Positions 17,548-26,145 are shown, counted from the stretch's first letter. The stretch is 64,000 nt of DNA from Rhodococcus rhodnii (GCA_000720375.1 JOAA01000037.1:1-64000), one strand, 5' to 3'. Translations and numbers: made by a program. Notes: generated by a model not told the origin, from the sequence alone.

Positions 17548-18972
17548 CTACTCCAGCTCCTGTTCCGCCCTGGCGATCGCGGCGAACTCCTCTTCCGGAG
17601 CATTGGCCACCAGGTGGTGCCGGCTGTAGAACCAGAAGTATGCCAACGCCACGACCATGATCCCCGCGGTGACCGCCGCAGCGACCTCGTCGACGAAGAA
17701 CGTCGCGATCACAGCGGCGACCGCGAGCACTGCGGCGATGCCTGTGGTGATCACACCACCGGGCGTCCGATACGGCCTTTCGAGGTTCGGTTCGCGGACC
17801 CGCAGCACGATGTGCGAGACGTTGAGCAGCACATAGGACACTGTCGCGCCGAACACCGCGATGTTGATCAGCTTGTCGCCGTTCTGAATGACTACCGCCA
17901 GTACGAACCCGATCGTGCCCGGGACGATCAGCGCGAGGTACGGCGTCTTGCGCCGTCCGGTGACCGACAGCCAGCGCGGCAGGTACCCGGCGCGCGACAG
18001 GGCGAAAAGCTGCCGCGAGTACGCGTAGATGATCGAGAAGAAGCTCGCGACCAGACCGGCGAGGCCGACGTAGTTGACGAACTGGGCGAGGAAGTTGTCG
18101 CCGCCGAACGCGGTGCGGACCGCGTCGGGCAGCGGGTTCTTCGACTCGGCCAATGCCGCCGAGCCCGCCCCGCCCGGCGCGAAGACCAGGATCAACGCGG
18201 CGAACAACAGCAGCACGGCCATCCCGGCGATGATCCCGCGCGGCAGGTCCCGCTTGGGGTCACGGGCTTCCTCGGCGGCGAGTGGCACACCTTCGATGGC
18301 CAGGAAGAACCAGATTCCGTACACCAGTGCGGCCAACGCGCCCGCGATCCCGAACGGCAGGAACGAACTCGCGCCGATCGCGTCGGTCATCGGGATGTCG
18401 AACAGTTTGCTCGCGTCGAACTTGCCGATCATCCCGATCACGAACGCGACCAGAGCGACCGTGGCGATCCCGGTGATCACGAACATCGCCCGCAGCGCCT
18501 CGCCGACACCCCACAGGTGCGCGCCGACGAAGATCAAGTAGCAGACCAGGAACACCGGCCAGCCGCTGGTGAGCCCGAACAACCCCAGCGCTTCGACGTA
18601 ACCGCCGATGAACACCGCGATGGCGGCGGGTGCGATGGCGTATTCGATCAGGATCGCCATCCCGGTCAGGAATCCACCCGTCGGGCCGAGGGCCCGGCGG
18701 GCGAAGCCGTAGCCGGCGCCCGCGACCGGCAGGGCGGAGGCCATCTCGGCCAGACCGAAGACCATGCACGTGTACATCACGGCCATCAGGACGGTGGCGA
18801 TCAGCAACCCGCCCCATCCGCCCTGCGCCAGCCCGAAGTTCCAGCCGGCGAAGTCGCCGGAGATCACGTAGGAGACACCGAGCCCGGCGAGCAGCACCCA
18901 CCCGGCGGCGCCGCGTTTGAGTTGGCGCTTCTCCAGGTACTGCTGGTCGACCGTCTCGTACTGCTTGGACAT
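17548..18972 (-). CDS. ethanolamine permease (APC superfamily)
   Basis: About 474 residues with 12 predicted membrane helices. The N terminus (YLEKRQLKRGAAGWVLLAGL, then GVSYVISGDFAGWNFG) is characteristic of ethanolamine permeases in the amino acid-polyamine-organocation superfamily. ATG 18972 follows GGGGAG. It is divergent from a GlnA4-type gamma-glutamyl-ethanolamide synthetase, which strengthens the substrate assignment. The hydrophilic C-terminal tail (NAPEEEFAAIARAEQELE) is cytoplasmic. Confidence 0.85.
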   Translation of the reverse strand: MSKQYETVDQQYLEKRQLKRGAAGWVLLAGLGVSYVISGDFAGWNFGLAQGGWGGLLIATVLMAVMYTCMVFGLAEMASALPVAGAGYGFARRALGPTGGFLTGMAILIEYAIAPAAIAVFIGGYVEALGLFGLTSGWPVFLVCYLIFVGAHLWGVGEALRAMFVITGIATVALVAFVIGMIGKFDASKLFDIPMTDAIGASSFLPFGIAGALAALVYGIWFFLAIEGVPLAAEEARDPKRDLPRGIIAGMAVLLLFAALILVFAPGGAGSAALAESKNPLPDAVRTAFGGDNFLAQFVNYVGLAGLVASFFSIIYAYSRQLFALSRAGYLPRWLSVTGRRKTPYLALIVPGTIGFVLAVVIQNGDKLINIAVFGATVSYVLLNVSHIVLRVREPNLERPYRTPGGVITTGIAAVLAVAAVIATFFVDEVAAAVTAGIMVVALAYFWFYSRHHLVANAPEEEFAAIARAEQELE

Positions 18973-19160
18973 CGGTGCTCCCCTCACTGGACTAATGGGT
19001 TACCTTCAGTCCTTTTGGTTGCCCGGAAGAGTGATACGGGTTACATCTTCGTGTCAAGACTGCGGTCAGCGGTATACGTGGCGCCGTTGACATGCAGGTT
19101 GTCACTCGGGTAGCAATGACCAGCAATGGATCGATAGCGATCCTTTGGATAGGGGTGCCG
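18973..19160. promoter_or_regulatory. divergent promoter region of the ethanolamine genes
   Basis: These 188 bases separate the permease and glnA4-type starts and must hold both promoters. TTGACA at 19087-19092 followed by TAGCAAT about 18 bases later is a possible rightward promoter. Two direct GGGTTAC copies (near 19009 and 19039) could be regulator sites. The latter are only suggestive. Confidence 0.4.
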
Positions 19161-20525
19161 ATGCGACACACCGAAGGCCTCTTGAGCGTCGAGCAGCTGC
19201 GCGAGCTCGTCGAATCCGGGGAGATCGACACGGTCCTGGTGGCCATGACCGACATGCAGGGGCGACTGCAGGGCAAGCGGTGCTCGGCCGAGTACTTCAT
19301 GGAGGAAGTCCTCTCACACGCCACCGAGGCCTGCAACTATTTGCTGGCCGTCGACGTGGAAATGAACACGGTCGGCGGATACGCGATCTCGTCGTGGGAC
19401 CGCGGCTACGGCGACTTCGTGTTGCGGCCGGACTTGAGCACGCTGCGTCGCATCCCGTGGTACGAGGGCACCGCGATGGTGCTTGCTGATCTTGAATGGG
19501 TGCAAGGGGGACCCGTCGCGCCTTCGCCGCGCCAGATCCTGCGCCGCCAGCTGGACCGGCTGGCCGAGCGCGGGCTCGAGGCGTTCGTCGGCACCGAGCT
19601 CGAGTTCATCGTCTTCGACGACTCCTACGAACAGGCTTGGCACAAGACCTACCGTGACCTGACGCCGTCCAATCTGTACAACGTGGACTATTCGATGCTC
19701 GGCACCGGCAGGCTCGAGCCGCTGCTGCGCGACATCCGCAACAAGATGACCGGCGCCGGGCTGTATGTCGAGTCGGCCAAAGGGGAGTGCAACCCCGGGC
19801 AGCACGAGATCGCGTTCAGGTACACGAACGCGCTGGCCACATGCGACAACCACAGCATCTACAAAACCGGGGCCAAGGAGATCGCGGCGGCCCATGGCAA
19901 GAGCCTGACATTCATGGCCAAGTACAACGAGCGCGAGGGCAACTCCTGTCACATCCACATCAGCGTGCGGGACAAAGACGGTAACGCTGTCATGGCGGGC
20001 GACGGCGAGCACGGGTTCTCCAAGCTGATGGAGCACTTCATCGCCGGGCAGCTGGCGTGCCTGCGCGAGTTCACGTACTTCTTCGCGCCGAACATCAACT
20101 CCTACAAGCGTTTCGTGCCTGGCAGCTTTGCGCCGACCGCGGTCGCGTGGGGTGAGGACAACCGGACGTGCGCGCTGCGCGTCGTTGGACACGGTTCATC
20201 GCTGCGGGTGGAGAACCGTGTGCCAGGTGGGGACGTCAATCCGTATCTGGCGGTGTCCGCTTTGGTCGCGGCCGGACTGCACGGCATCGAGAACGAACTG
20301 CCGTTGGAGCCGGTGTTCACCGGCAACGCGTACGACTCCGACAAGCCACACGTGCCGCATACTTTGCGTGACGCGGCTGACCTGCTCGCCGAGAGCAAGC
20401 TGGCGAGGGCCGCGTTCGGCGACGACGTGGTCGATCACTATCTCAACGCGGCGCAGGTCGAGCTCACGGCGTACGAGGCCGCGGTGACGGACTGGGAGAG
20501 AGTGCGTGGTTTCGAACGGCTCTAG
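19161..20525 (+). CDS. glnA4: gamma-glutamylethanolamide synthetase (GlnA4-type glutamine synthetase-like)
   Basis: A 454-residue glutamine-synthetase fold protein with GTELEFIVFDD, the ATP-binding segment NSCHIHISVRD and RVENRVPGGDVNPYLA. It lacks the adenylylation-site features of GlnA. GlnA4 of Streptomyces coelicolor joins glutamate to ethanolamine. The adjacent divergent ethanolamine permease, the gamma-glutamyl hydrolase and the aldehyde dehydrogenase all fit that pathway rather than ammonia assimilation. ATG 19161 follows AGGGGTG. A GlnA3-like polyamine role is the main alternative. Confidence 0.8.
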   Translation: MRHTEGLLSVEQLRELVESGEIDTVLVAMTDMQGRLQGKRCSAEYFMEEVLSHATEACNYLLAVDVEMNTVGGYAISSWDRGYGDFVLRPDLSTLRRIPWYEGTAMVLADLEWVQGGPVAPSPRQILRRQLDRLAERGLEAFVGTELEFIVFDDSYEQAWHKTYRDLTPSNLYNVDYSMLGTGRLEPLLRDIRNKMTGAGLYVESAKGECNPGQHEIAFRYTNALATCDNHSIYKTGAKEIAAAHGKSLTFMAKYNEREGNSCHIHISVRDKDGNAVMAGDGEHGFSKLMEHFIAGQLACLREFTYFFAPNINSYKRFVPGSFAPTAVAWGEDNRTCALRVVGHGSSLRVENRVPGGDVNPYLAVSALVAAGLHGIENELPLEPVFTGNAYDSDKPHVPHTLRDAADLLAESKLARAAFGDDVVDHYLNAAQVELTAYEAAVTDWERVRGFERL

Positions 20526-21231
20526 GGTGCCTTTGATCGGCATCACGACCTATTTGGAGCAGGCCAAGTTCGGCCTGTGGGAACTGCCGTCCGCGGTGCT
20601 CATGAGGTCCTATTTGGATTCCATTGTGGCCGCGGGCGGGATGCCGGTCATGCTGCCACCCGTCGGCCGTTGGCTGCCGGAGCACATGTCGCATTTGGAC
20701 GGACTGGTGCTTTCCGGTGGCGCGGACATCGACCCGAGCCGCTACGGCCAGGCGCCGCACGCGGCCACCGGAACCCTGCGGCTGGAGCGGGACACGTCCG
20801 AATTCGGCCTGTTCCACCTCGCGCTGGAAGCAGACGTCCCGGTGCTCGGGGTGTGCCGCGGCCTGCAGCTGATCAACATCGCGCTGGGCGGCACACTGCA
20901 CCAGCACGTGCCCGAAGTGGCCGGTTCGGACAGTCACAACCCTTCGCCAGGAGTGTTCGGCACCAACGACATCAAGCTCGCGCCTGACAGTGTGGTCGCG
21001 AACCTGGTCGGCGAGCAGACGATCGTCCACTGTCACCACCACCAGGCGATCGACCAGCTCGGCTCCGGGCTGACGGCCGTCGGCTGGGCCCAGGACGGCA
21101 CGATCGAGGCCGTTGAACTGGCCGAGGCCGGCTTTGTCATCGGCGTGCAATGGCATCCGGAGGAAAACCACACGGATGTCCGCCTGTTCCAAGGCCTCGT
21201 GCAGGCCGCCATTCGAAGGAAGTCCCAGTGA
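20506..21231 (+). CDS. class I glutamine amidotransferase-like gamma-glutamyl hydrolase (PuuD-like)
   Basis: The 241-residue protein has the catalytic Cys in VLGVCRGLQLINIALGG and the His-Glu pair in GVQWHPEENH, with LSGGADIDPSRYG near the N terminus. This layout matches PuuD/gamma-Glu-gamma-aminobutyrate hydrolases. The expected role is to split the gamma-glutamyl amide at the end of the pathway, returning glutamate. GTG 20506 (after GGAGAG) overlaps the synthetase by 20 bases; GTG 20527 is an alternative. Confidence 0.82.
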   Translation: MVSNGSRVPLIGITTYLEQAKFGLWELPSAVLMRSYLDSIVAAGGMPVMLPPVGRWLPEHMSHLDGLVLSGGADIDPSRYGQAPHAATGTLRLERDTSEFGLFHLALEADVPVLGVCRGLQLINIALGGTLHQHVPEVAGSDSHNPSPGVFGTNDIKLAPDSVVANLVGEQTIVHCHHHQAIDQLGSGLTAVGWAQDGTIEAVELAEAGFVIGVQWHPEENHTDVRLFQGLVQAAIRRKSQ

Positions 21232-22592
21232 CCACAGGGTTTGACGTCATCAACCCGGCCACCGAAGAGATCGTCGAGACCGTTGCGCTGACCTCAGCCG
21301 AGGAAACGGACGCGGCGATCGAGCGCGCGCACGCCGCGTGGCCAGCCTGGCGAGCGCTTGCTCCGGCCGACCGGGCCCGGCTGCTGCGGCGGTTCGCGTC
21401 CGCTGTGGACGCCGACATCGAGAACCTGGCCCAGCTGGAAGTCCGCAACGCGGGCCACACCATCGGCAATGCCCGCTGGGAAGCCGGCAATGTCCGTGAC
21501 GTCATCGAGTACTACTCGGCCGCGCCCGAGCGCTTGTTCGGCAGGCAGATCCCGGTGCCCGGCGGCGTGAACATGACCTTCGCCGAACCGCTCGGCGTGG
21601 TCGGTGTGATCGTCCCGTGGAACTTCCCGATGCCCATCGCTGGGTGGGGCTTCGCGCCGGCGTTGGCCGCGGGGAACACGGTTGTGCTCAAACCCGCTGA
21701 GTTGACGCCGTTGACCGCCATCCGAATCGGCTCATTGGCACGCGAAGCAGGCATCCCCGAGGACGTGCTCCAGATCCTGCCGGGCAAGGGATCCGTTGTC
21801 GGGCAACGGTTCGTCGAGCACCCGTTGGTGCGCAAGATCGTGTTCACCGGCTCGACCGAGGTCGGCAAGCAGATCATGGCCGGTTGTGCCCGCCAGGTGA
21901 AGCGGGTGACGCTGGAGCTGGGCGGCAAGAACGCGAACATCGTCTTCGCCGACGCCGACCTGGAGAAAGCAGCCGCCACAGCGCCGTACGGCGTGTTCGA
22001 CAACGCCGGGCAGGACTGTTGCGCGCGGTCCCGGATCCTGGTGCAGCGTAGTGCGTACGACCGGTTCATGGAGCTGCTCGAACCGGCCGTGCAGGGTGTC
22101 GTGGTCGGCGATCCTTCTTCGGACAGCACCGAGATGGGCCCGCTGATCTCGGCCGCACACCGGTCGTCGGTGGCGTCCTATGTGCCCAGTGACGCTCCCG
22201 TCGCGTTCCGCGGAACCGCACCTTCGGGACCTGGTTTCTGGTTCCCGCCAACGGTCCTGGCGCCAGTGTCGCCTTCGGACAGGGCAGTGACCGAAGAGGT
22301 CTTCGGCCCGGTCGTGGCCGTGCTACCGTTCGACGACGAGGAAGAGGCGCTGCGGCTGGCCAACGACACCGAATACGGCCTGTCCGGCTCGATCTGGACG
22401 CGAGACGTCGGCCGCGCGCTGCGCGTGTCGCGCGGGGTCGAGGCAGGCAATCTGTCGGTGAATTCCCACTCGTCGGTGCGGTACTGGACGCCGTTCGGCG
22501 GCTTCAAGCAGTCCGGGCTCGGCCGGGAGCTCGGGCCGGACGCCGTGGCGGCGTTCACCGAGACCAAGAACGTGTTCATCGCGAACGACTGA
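21228..22592 (+). CDS. NAD(P)+-dependent aldehyde dehydrogenase
   Basis: A 454-residue ALDH superfamily enzyme with PWNFPMPIAGWGFAPALAAG, the catalytic Glu in LELGGKNANIV and the catalytic Cys in DNAGQDCCARSR. In the gamma-glutamyl ethanolamine route it should oxidise the gamma-glutamylated aldehyde to the acid. The GTG start overlaps the hydrolase stop (GTGA) behind GAAGGAAG, so it belongs to the same operon. Confidence 0.85.
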   Translation: MTTGFDVINPATEEIVETVALTSAEETDAAIERAHAAWPAWRALAPADRARLLRRFASAVDADIENLAQLEVRNAGHTIGNARWEAGNVRDVIEYYSAAPERLFGRQIPVPGGVNMTFAEPLGVVGVIVPWNFPMPIAGWGFAPALAAGNTVVLKPAELTPLTAIRIGSLAREAGIPEDVLQILPGKGSVVGQRFVEHPLVRKIVFTGSTEVGKQIMAGCARQVKRVTLELGGKNANIVFADADLEKAAATAPYGVFDNAGQDCCARSRILVQRSAYDRFMELLEPAVQGVVVGDPSSDSTEMGPLISAAHRSSVASYVPSDAPVAFRGTAPSGPGFWFPPTVLAPVSPSDRAVTEEVFGPVVAVLPFDDEEEALRLANDTEYGLSGSIWTRDVGRALRVSRGVEAGNLSVNSHSSVRYWTPFGGFKQSGLGRELGPDAVAAFTETKNVFIAND

Positions 22593-22602
22593 GGAGCTGG
22601 AC

Positions 22603-23364
22603 ATGAGATTGCAGGACCGGGTCGCGGTTGTCACCGGGGGCGGCAGTGGCATCGGCCTTGCGTCAGTGCGGCGCCTGGCCAGCGAAGGCGCGAAGGTGGT
22701 CGTCGCCGACATCGACTCCGACACAGGGAAAGCAGCGGCCGACGAGGTCGACGGCCTGTTCGTACGCACGGACGTGACGGATCGCGCGCAGGTCGAAGCG
22801 CTCTTCCAGTCCGCAGTGGACACCTACGGATCGCTGGACATCGCCTTCAACAACGCGGGCATATCGCCGCCGGAGGACGAGTCCATTTTGAACACCGAGC
22901 CGGACGTATGGCAGAAGGTGCAGACCGTGAACGTGAACTCGGTCTACCTCTGCTGCAAAGCAGCCATCCCGCACATGCAGCGGCAAGGCAAGGGCTCGAT
23001 CATCAACACGGCGTCCTTTGTGGCCGTAATGGGCGCGGCCACATCGCAGATCTCCTACAGCGCCTCAAAAGGCGCGGTACTGTCGATGACCCGAGAGCTC
23101 GGCGTGCAGTTCGCGCGGGAAGGCATCCGAATCAACGCCCTGTGCCCAGGGCCGGTGAACACACCGTTGCTGAAGGAACTGTTCGCTTCGGACGCCGAGC
23201 GCGCGCAGCGCCGGTTGGTCCACGTCCCAATGGGCCGTTTCGCCGAGCCAGAAGAGATCGCCGCTGCGGTGGCATTCCTGGCAAGCGACGACTCGTCGTT
23301 CATGACAGCGTCCAGCTTCCTCGTCGACGGGGGCATCAGCGCGGCGTATGTGACGCCGCTGTAA
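22603..23364 (+). CDS. SDR family oxidoreductase
   Basis: A 253-residue classical short-chain dehydrogenase. It has TGGGSGIG for the dinucleotide, NNAG, the catalytic Ser segment NTASF, YSASK as the active-site Tyr-Lys and the C-terminal DGGIS. It lies 10 bases after the aldehyde dehydrogenase. If it belongs to the pathway, the obvious step is oxidation of the gamma-glutamyl-ethanolamide alcohol to the aldehyde. That assignment is inference; the SDR family itself is certain. Confidence 0.85.
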   Translation: MRLQDRVAVVTGGGSGIGLASVRRLASEGAKVVVADIDSDTGKAAADEVDGLFVRTDVTDRAQVEALFQSAVDTYGSLDIAFNNAGISPPEDESILNTEPDVWQKVQTVNVNSVYLCCKAAIPHMQRQGKGSIINTASFVAVMGAATSQISYSASKGAVLSMTRELGVQFAREGIRINALCPGPVNTPLLKELFASDAERAQRRLVHVPMGRFAEPEEIAAAVAFLASDDSSFMTASSFLVDGGISAAYVTPL

Positions 23365-23374
23365 GGTCTGTCGC

Positions 23375-23452
23375 GCAAGCCAGGTAGCGCAGAGGTCGTC
23401 GCGCCCCGTCTGCAACTGGGAAGACGCCGGTTCGAATCCGGCCCTGGCTTGC
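23375..23452 (+). ncRNA. tRNA-like RNA, copy 1
   Basis: A 10-bp perfect end helix (23375-23384 with 23443-23452) is continuous with a T-arm-like hairpin GCCGG-TTCGAAT-CCGGC (23426-23442). TA then a D-arm-like hairpin GCGC-AGAGGTCGTC-GCGC (23385-23404) follows the 5' strand. The anticodon-like arm (23405-23420, CCCG..CTGGG) pairs poorly and shows CTGCAA in its loop. The D arm is identical in copies 2 and 3. No 3' CCA is encoded. It lies 10 bases after the SDR stop. Confidence 0.7.
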
Positions 23453-23557
23453 GCCCTCAGCGGACGTGTGTCCGCGGACCGCGTCGGCCGCCATAATGTT
23501 GGGGGGACGACCCTCCAAACCCCCGATGCGGCTTCGCCCCCTTGATACTCTGCTCCC
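23453..23557. other. spacer between tRNA-like copies 1 and 2
   Basis: No gene is visible. The spacer contains GGGGGG and CCCCC runs around a CCTCC-rich stretch (about 23499-23525) that could fold locally, and GCGGAC...GTCCGC near 23460-23476 as a short inverted repeat. Confidence 0.4.
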
Positions 23558-23636
23558 GCGGATCGGGTAGCGCAGAGGTCGTCGCGCGCGGACTCCAATC
23601 TGTGAGGACGCCGGTTCGATTCCGGCCTCGATCCGC
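23558..23636 (+). ncRNA. tRNA-like RNA, copy 2
   Basis: The 10-bp end helix (23558-23567 with 23627-23636) has one G-T pair. The D-arm-like sequence TAGCGCAGAGGTCGTCGCGC is identical to copies 1 and 3, and the T arm is GCCGG-TTCGATT-CCGGC (23610-23626). The anticodon-like arm can pair over 6 bp with G-U wobbles around CTCCAA. GCCA follows the helix. The arms covary between copies while the D and T arms stay fixed, which points to a selected RNA fold. Confidence 0.7.
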
Positions 23637-23641
23637 GCCAT

Positions 23642-23715
23642 TGGGGTCTTAGCGCAGAGGTCGTCGCGCCGCCTTGCCCAGGCGGAGGACGCTGGTTCGA
23701 TTCCAGCAGGCCCCA
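23642..23715 (+). ncRNA. tRNA-like RNA, copy 3
   Basis: An 8-bp end helix (23642-23649 with 23708-23715), the same 20-base D-arm block and the T arm GCTGG-TTCGATT-CCAGC. The anticodon-like hairpin is CGCC-TTGCCCA-GGCG, close to a tRNA-Gly(GCC) loop but with C where a purine is expected next to the anticodon. It begins 5 bases after copy 2 and ends one base before the GTG of the Zn-ribbon/SDR gene, so it lies in or abuts that gene's leader. Confidence 0.7.
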
Positions 23716-23716
23716 C

Positions 23717-25027
23717 GTGATCGATGACGCGGATTTCGAGGCGTGCCTTGCCATGCTGGCCAAGGTGCGTGCGTTGCCGGTCGATCACCCACAGCGACTG
23801 GCGATGGAGCGAGCCGTCGACGGCTTCGTCAAAGACGGCAAACGCCGCCGCACCAGCGAACGTCGCCGCAAGACCGCCGCGGCCGACCGGGCCTTGATCG
23901 CTCGGACGGGCATGGGCGCCGCCGACCGTGTTGAGGATGTTTCAGTCGACTCTGAAGGTTCTGGTGGGGTGCTGAGGCGAAGCCGTCAGTGTTACGTCTG
24001 CAAGGCGCCTTACTACGAGCTCGATGCGTTCTACCAGTGGATGTGTCCATCCTGTGCGCGGCTGAATCGTGAGCGGCGCGAGGCTTCGACCGATCTGGTC
24101 GGGCGGCGGGCGTTGGTGACCGGCGGGCGGGTGAAGATCGGGTTCCACGTTGTCCGGATGCTGGTTCGGGATGGCGCCGAGGTCATGGTGACGACCCGGT
24201 TTCCTGCTGATGCGGCTCGCCGGTTCGCGGCTGACCCCGTCCTGGGGCAAGCGCTTGATCGGCTGCACATCATCGGCATCGACCTCAGGGATCCCCGGCA
24301 AGTTGTTGGTTTGACGGAGAAACTCCGGGCCGATGGCAGGCCGTTGGACATTCTGATCAACAATGCCGCGCAGACGGTGAGGCGGCCCGCGTGGACTTAC
24401 GCGCAGCTCATCGAGGCCGAAGCTCGCGAGGCGCGGCTCAGCATCGACGCCGCGCCCGGCTTTCAGCCCGCGCTGCCTGATCCGGGTCTGGCCGCGGTCC
24501 TGAGTGGCGTGGTCGACGCCAGTGGGTTGATGGTGGATCCCTCGCCGGACAACTCGTGGACCGCGAGAGTCGGTGATGTCGACCCGGCCGAGATGCTGGA
24601 AGTCCAGCTCATCAACGCGGTGGCGCCCTATCTGTTGATGGACGGGCTGATGCCGTTGTTGCGGGCTTCGGCGTTCTCGCGGCGATACGTCGTGAACGTG
24701 TCCGCGGCCGAGGGTTGGTTCGCCGCCAAGTACAAGTCCGGCGCGCACCCGCACACCAACATGGCGAAGGCCGCGTTGAACATGCTCACCCGAACCAGCG
24801 CCGAAGACCTTGCTTCCCAGGGGATTTACGTGACCAGTGTGGACACTGGCTGGATCACCGACGAGAATCCGACGCCGACCAAGACCCGGCTAGCGGACCA
24901 GGGTTGGCGCCCGCCGCTCGACGTGCTCGACGGCGCCGCCCGGATCTACGACCCCATCGTGCGCGGCGAAGCCGGTGAGCCGCCGTCGGGTGTGCTGCTC
25001 AAGGACTACCGGGAGGTGGCGTGGTGA
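23717..25027 (+). CDS. zinc-ribbon/SDR-fold protein lacking the catalytic tyrosine
   Basis: The 436-residue protein has three parts. Residues 1-85 are helical and include a very basic patch (GKRRRTSERRRK). Residues 92-113 form a CX2CX14CX2C zinc ribbon (C92, C95, C110, C113). The rest is an SDR-type Rossmann domain with TGGRVKIG (135-142) and NNAA (215-218). At the active site the family's YXXXK reads T347-N-M-A-K351, so the catalytic Tyr is missing, though K351 and S329 remain. The GTG start abuts tRNA-like copy 3; ATG 23753 is an alternative. The stop overlaps the LRR gene. The basic patch, zinc ribbon and adjacent tRNA-like genes suggest RNA binding, which is inference. Confidence 0.8.
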   Translation: MIDDADFEACLAMLAKVRALPVDHPQRLAMERAVDGFVKDGKRRRTSERRRKTAAADRALIARTGMGAADRVEDVSVDSEGSGGVLRRSRQCYVCKAPYYELDAFYQWMCPSCARLNRERREASTDLVGRRALVTGGRVKIGFHVVRMLVRDGAEVMVTTRFPADAARRFAADPVLGQALDRLHIIGIDLRDPRQVVGLTEKLRADGRPLDILINNAAQTVRRPAWTYAQLIEAEAREARLSIDAAPGFQPALPDPGLAAVLSGVVDASGLMVDPSPDNSWTARVGDVDPAEMLEVQLINAVAPYLLMDGLMPLLRASAFSRRYVVNVSAAEGWFAAKYKSGAHPHTNMAKAALNMLTRTSAEDLASQGIYVTSVDTGWITDENPTPTKTRLADQGWRPPLDVLDGAARIYDPIVRGEAGEPPSGVLLKDYREVAW

Positions 25028-26088
25028 GCCTGGAACCGTTGCTTGCCTGGCTGCGTAGCGGCGAAGAGGCCTCCCAGCGCCTCGATTTCCCCATTGGCAC
25101 GGCCTTGCCGGACGGCCGTCTCGACTTGTGTAAGTCCAACCTCGGCCCTCTCGGTGCGCAGTCCGTTGTGGACGCTTTGCCGGAGGGTGGGCCAGTGCGG
25201 CATTTGCTGCTTGGTACCGATGGTCTTGGTGACGCTGGTGCCGTGACAGCCGCTGAGGGTGCACTAAAAGCTGGAGCTTCGACTGTCTACTTGGGATGCA
25301 ACGGCATCGGCGAAGGTGGCGCGTGCTCGCTCGCTGAGCGGATCGCGGCGTCGCCGGGGATCGTCCGTGGATTGTGGCTGAAGCGCAATCCCATTGGTGC
25401 TACGGGTGTTCGTGCGATCGCGGAGCTCATCGCGACCGGTCACGCGCCCGCCACGATCGATCTCGTGCAGACCGGGATGACGGCGCCTGTGCTGAGCGGA
25501 TTAGTCGACGCGCTTGCATCGACTTGTATCGTGAAGCGATTGTTCCTGTCCGGCAACAACTTTGGTGCTGCTCAAGCGCTTGGTCGGTTGGTGTCCGAGT
25601 GCGGGCTGGATGAGCTGTACCTGTCGGCGTGCGGGCTCGGCGACGAGGGCGCACGGGTGCTTGCGTCAGGATTGAAACCGGGCATAAGGCGCCTTTCCGT
25701 TGCCAGTAATGGAATCGATCCTGTGGCTGCTGGTGAGCTGGTGCGTGCGGCTGCCGTAGCAGGAGTCGAGGTCATGGACATGGGCCGGGTCAAGGCGGCC
25801 GGTGTGCTCGGCGCTCACGACAACCGTGTCGACGCTGTGGGTATCGCGCATGCGTTGTCTTCGGGTACACATCGGTTGTGGCACATGGACTTGCGGCACA
25901 CCGGAATGGACAGTCGTGGCGCTTTGGCGTTGCTGGGCGGTGCGCGGAAGGCGTCCAGTGCGACGCGGTTCGTTCTGGGAAGCGGAATCGCGCGACGGGT
26001 GAAACGTGAACTCGGGCAGATCGCCTCCGGGTTGCCGGAACTGCTGCCGCACCCGGATGTGGCCGCGATCAAGAGCGTCCATCGCTGA
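25021..26088 (+). CDS. leucine-rich-repeat protein (ribonuclease-inhibitor type)
   Basis: The 355-residue protein contains at least six RNI-like leucine-rich repeats of about 28 residues. Examples are VYLGCNGIGEGGACSLAERI, LWLKRNPIGATGVRAIAELI, LFLSGNNFGAAQALGRLV and LYLSACGLGDEGARVLASGL. There is no signal peptide or membrane helix, so a cytosolic binding or scaffold protein is likely. It starts 7 bases before the stop of the Zn-ribbon/SDR gene, a strong sign of joint function. The binding partner is unknown; the SDR-like protein or the tRNA-like RNAs are the obvious candidates. Confidence 0.8.
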   Translation: MVSLEPLLAWLRSGEEASQRLDFPIGTALPDGRLDLCKSNLGPLGAQSVVDALPEGGPVRHLLLGTDGLGDAGAVTAAEGALKAGASTVYLGCNGIGEGGACSLAERIAASPGIVRGLWLKRNPIGATGVRAIAELIATGHAPATIDLVQTGMTAPVLSGLVDALASTCIVKRLFLSGNNFGAAQALGRLVSECGLDELYLSACGLGDEGARVLASGLKPGIRRLSVASNGIDPVAAGELVRAAAVAGVEVMDMGRVKAAGVLGAHDNRVDAVGIAHALSSGTHRLWHMDLRHTGMDSRGALALLGGARKASSATRFVLGSGIARRVKRELGQIASGLPELLPHPDVAAIKSVHR

Positions 26089-26145
26089 CAGGCGAGCCCG
26101 AAGGCGGCTGTCAGCGAGGTCACCCGGACAGCCGCCCTACATCGA

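Noticed and set aside
23375..23715. Annotating the three tRNA-like genes as ordinary tRNA-Cys, tRNA-Trp and tRNA-Gly
   Set aside because: The anticodon arms pair irregularly, the end helix exceeds 7 bp, the D loop is 10 bases and copies 1 and 3 lack a CCA end, so decoding function is not supported by sequence alone.
23065..23788. Antisense proteins across the tRNA-like genes containing AGFEPASS and RDDLCAT
   Set aside because: These strings are the reverse translation of T-arm and D-arm sequences, a known kind of false protein call at tRNA genes.
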